Shown here one piece after another: positions 13,625-13,882 of a stretch of 13,882 bases of DNA. Numbering within the stretch: the stretch's first letter is position 1; each line of letters starts with the position of its first letter. A program made the translations under genes and the position numbers. The DNA is taken from the NCBI GenBank assembly GCA_016215305.1, contig JACRKI010000176.1, positions 1 through 13,882 on the forward strand, given 5' to 3'. This DNA comes from Candidatus Woesearchaeota archaeon (lineage in GTDB: Archaea; Nanobdellota; Nanobdellia; Woesearchaeales; DSVV01). Under the pieces are notes generated by a model that did no database searches, was not told the DNA's origin, and saw only the letters and a list, made by a program, of their open reading frames with translations.

Positions 13625-13630
13625 GAGGTG
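13625..13630 (+). promoter_or_regulatory. Shine-Dalgarno-like site set apart from its start by a hairpin
   Basis: GAGGTG matches the anti-Shine-Dalgarno well but lies 50 bases before the ATG at 13681. The hairpin at 13632-13677 takes up nearly all of that distance. Alternatively it serves the small frame ATG AGC ATC TGA at 13643. Confidence 0.45.
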
Positions 13631-13631
13631 T

Positions 13632-13677
13632 ATAAATTCTTCATGAGCATCTGAAAGATGCGAATGTAAGAATTTAT
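13632..13677 (+). other. Conserved bulged hairpin element, copy B
   Basis: A 10-bp outer stem ATAAATTCTT (13632-13641)/AAGAATTTAT (13668-13677), bulge T13667, CAT/ATG pairs, tandem GA/GA, a GCATC/GATGC stem and a TGAAA loop. It shares architecture and all unpaired positions (apart from pyrimidine swaps) with copy A. Here it should be in the mRNA leader, ending three bases before the start codon. Confidence 0.72.
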
Positions 13678-13680
13678 TGT

Positions 13681-13882
13681 ATGGCAGCAACAAATTTCGT
13701 CCAATTATTCCGAACAATGGAAAGTTATGGGTTAACAGATGCATTATTGCCGTTTCTTTTAATATTCACTATTCTTTTTGCAATGCTCCAGAAAACAAAA
13801 ATTCTTGGCGCGGGAAAAAAGAATTTCAACGTCATGGTCTCTTTTATTATCGCGGCGATGGTGGTAATACCGCACATTACTC
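13681..13882 (+). CDS. Membrane protein, paralogue of the preceding gene (partial)
   Basis: The first 67 residues, cut by the window end. ALLPFLLIFTILFAMLQKTKILG followed by KKNFNVMVSFIIAAMVVI aligns with the block at residues 32-80 of the protein at 12919, giving a first membrane span and the start of a second. It lacks the VGGVEYG insertion found between these blocks in the first copy. It has its own TATA box and an unusual leader with a hairpin touching the start codon. Confidence 0.8.
   Translation, partial: MAATNFVQLFRTMESYGLTDALLPFLLIFTILFAMLQKTKILGAGKKNFNVMVSFIIAAMVVIPHIT

Overview
The window looks archaeal and AT-rich, most likely from a DPANN-type (Woesearchaeota-like) genome; that placement is inference. 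The evidence is archaeal promoter architecture (TATA boxes about 25-28 bp before start codons with no leader, and GGAG/GGTGAT ribosome sites only before some internal genes) and archaeal families: a TrmB-like regulator, an HTH_10 (bacterio-opsin activator type) regulator and a translin-family protein. Two translation-related genes, a queuine-type tRNA-guanine transglycosylase and aspartyl-tRNA synthetase, are of bacterial type and were probably acquired by transfer.

Region 1 (1-4887): a truncated TrmB-like regulator diverges from a tightly packed four-gene operon, with one symmetric TATA box lying equally far from both starts. The operon encodes two related proteins that each join an unrecognised helical domain to a phosphohistidine swivelling domain, then one stand-alone PPDK/PEP-synthase-type ATP-grasp protein, then a HAD-family phosphatase-like protein. 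Read together this is a split dikinase: one ATP-binding subunit that could serve two exchangeable substrate-plus-histidine subunits, laid out like rifampin phosphotransferase cut in two. The PEP/pyruvate TIM barrel is absent. This is the strongest candidate for an undescribed system here.

Region 2 (4888-8690): two copies of a nested inverted-repeat intergenic element, one carrying an extra TA-bounded 56-bp double-hairpin insert, flank a block holding the bacterial-type tgt, a class II Fic protein co-transcribed with an HTH_10 regulator, and a small unknown protein. The fic promoter sits in a perfect 16-bp inverted repeat that is a natural operator candidate for the neighbouring regulator.

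Region 3 (8691-12788): bacterial-type aspS with sequence marks of a non-discriminating enzyme; divergently, a second Fic paralogue that has lost both the catalytic His and the inhibitory Glu; then, convergent to it, a translin-family gene followed by a metallo-beta-lactamase-fold hydrolase gene.

Region 4 (12789-13882): two paralogous multi-span membrane protein genes (the second cut by the window end). Each is preceded by the same hairpin architecture, with compensatory base changes between the copies, which points to a conserved structured RNA or DNA element. No tRNA, rRNA, CRISPR array or complete insertion sequence was found.
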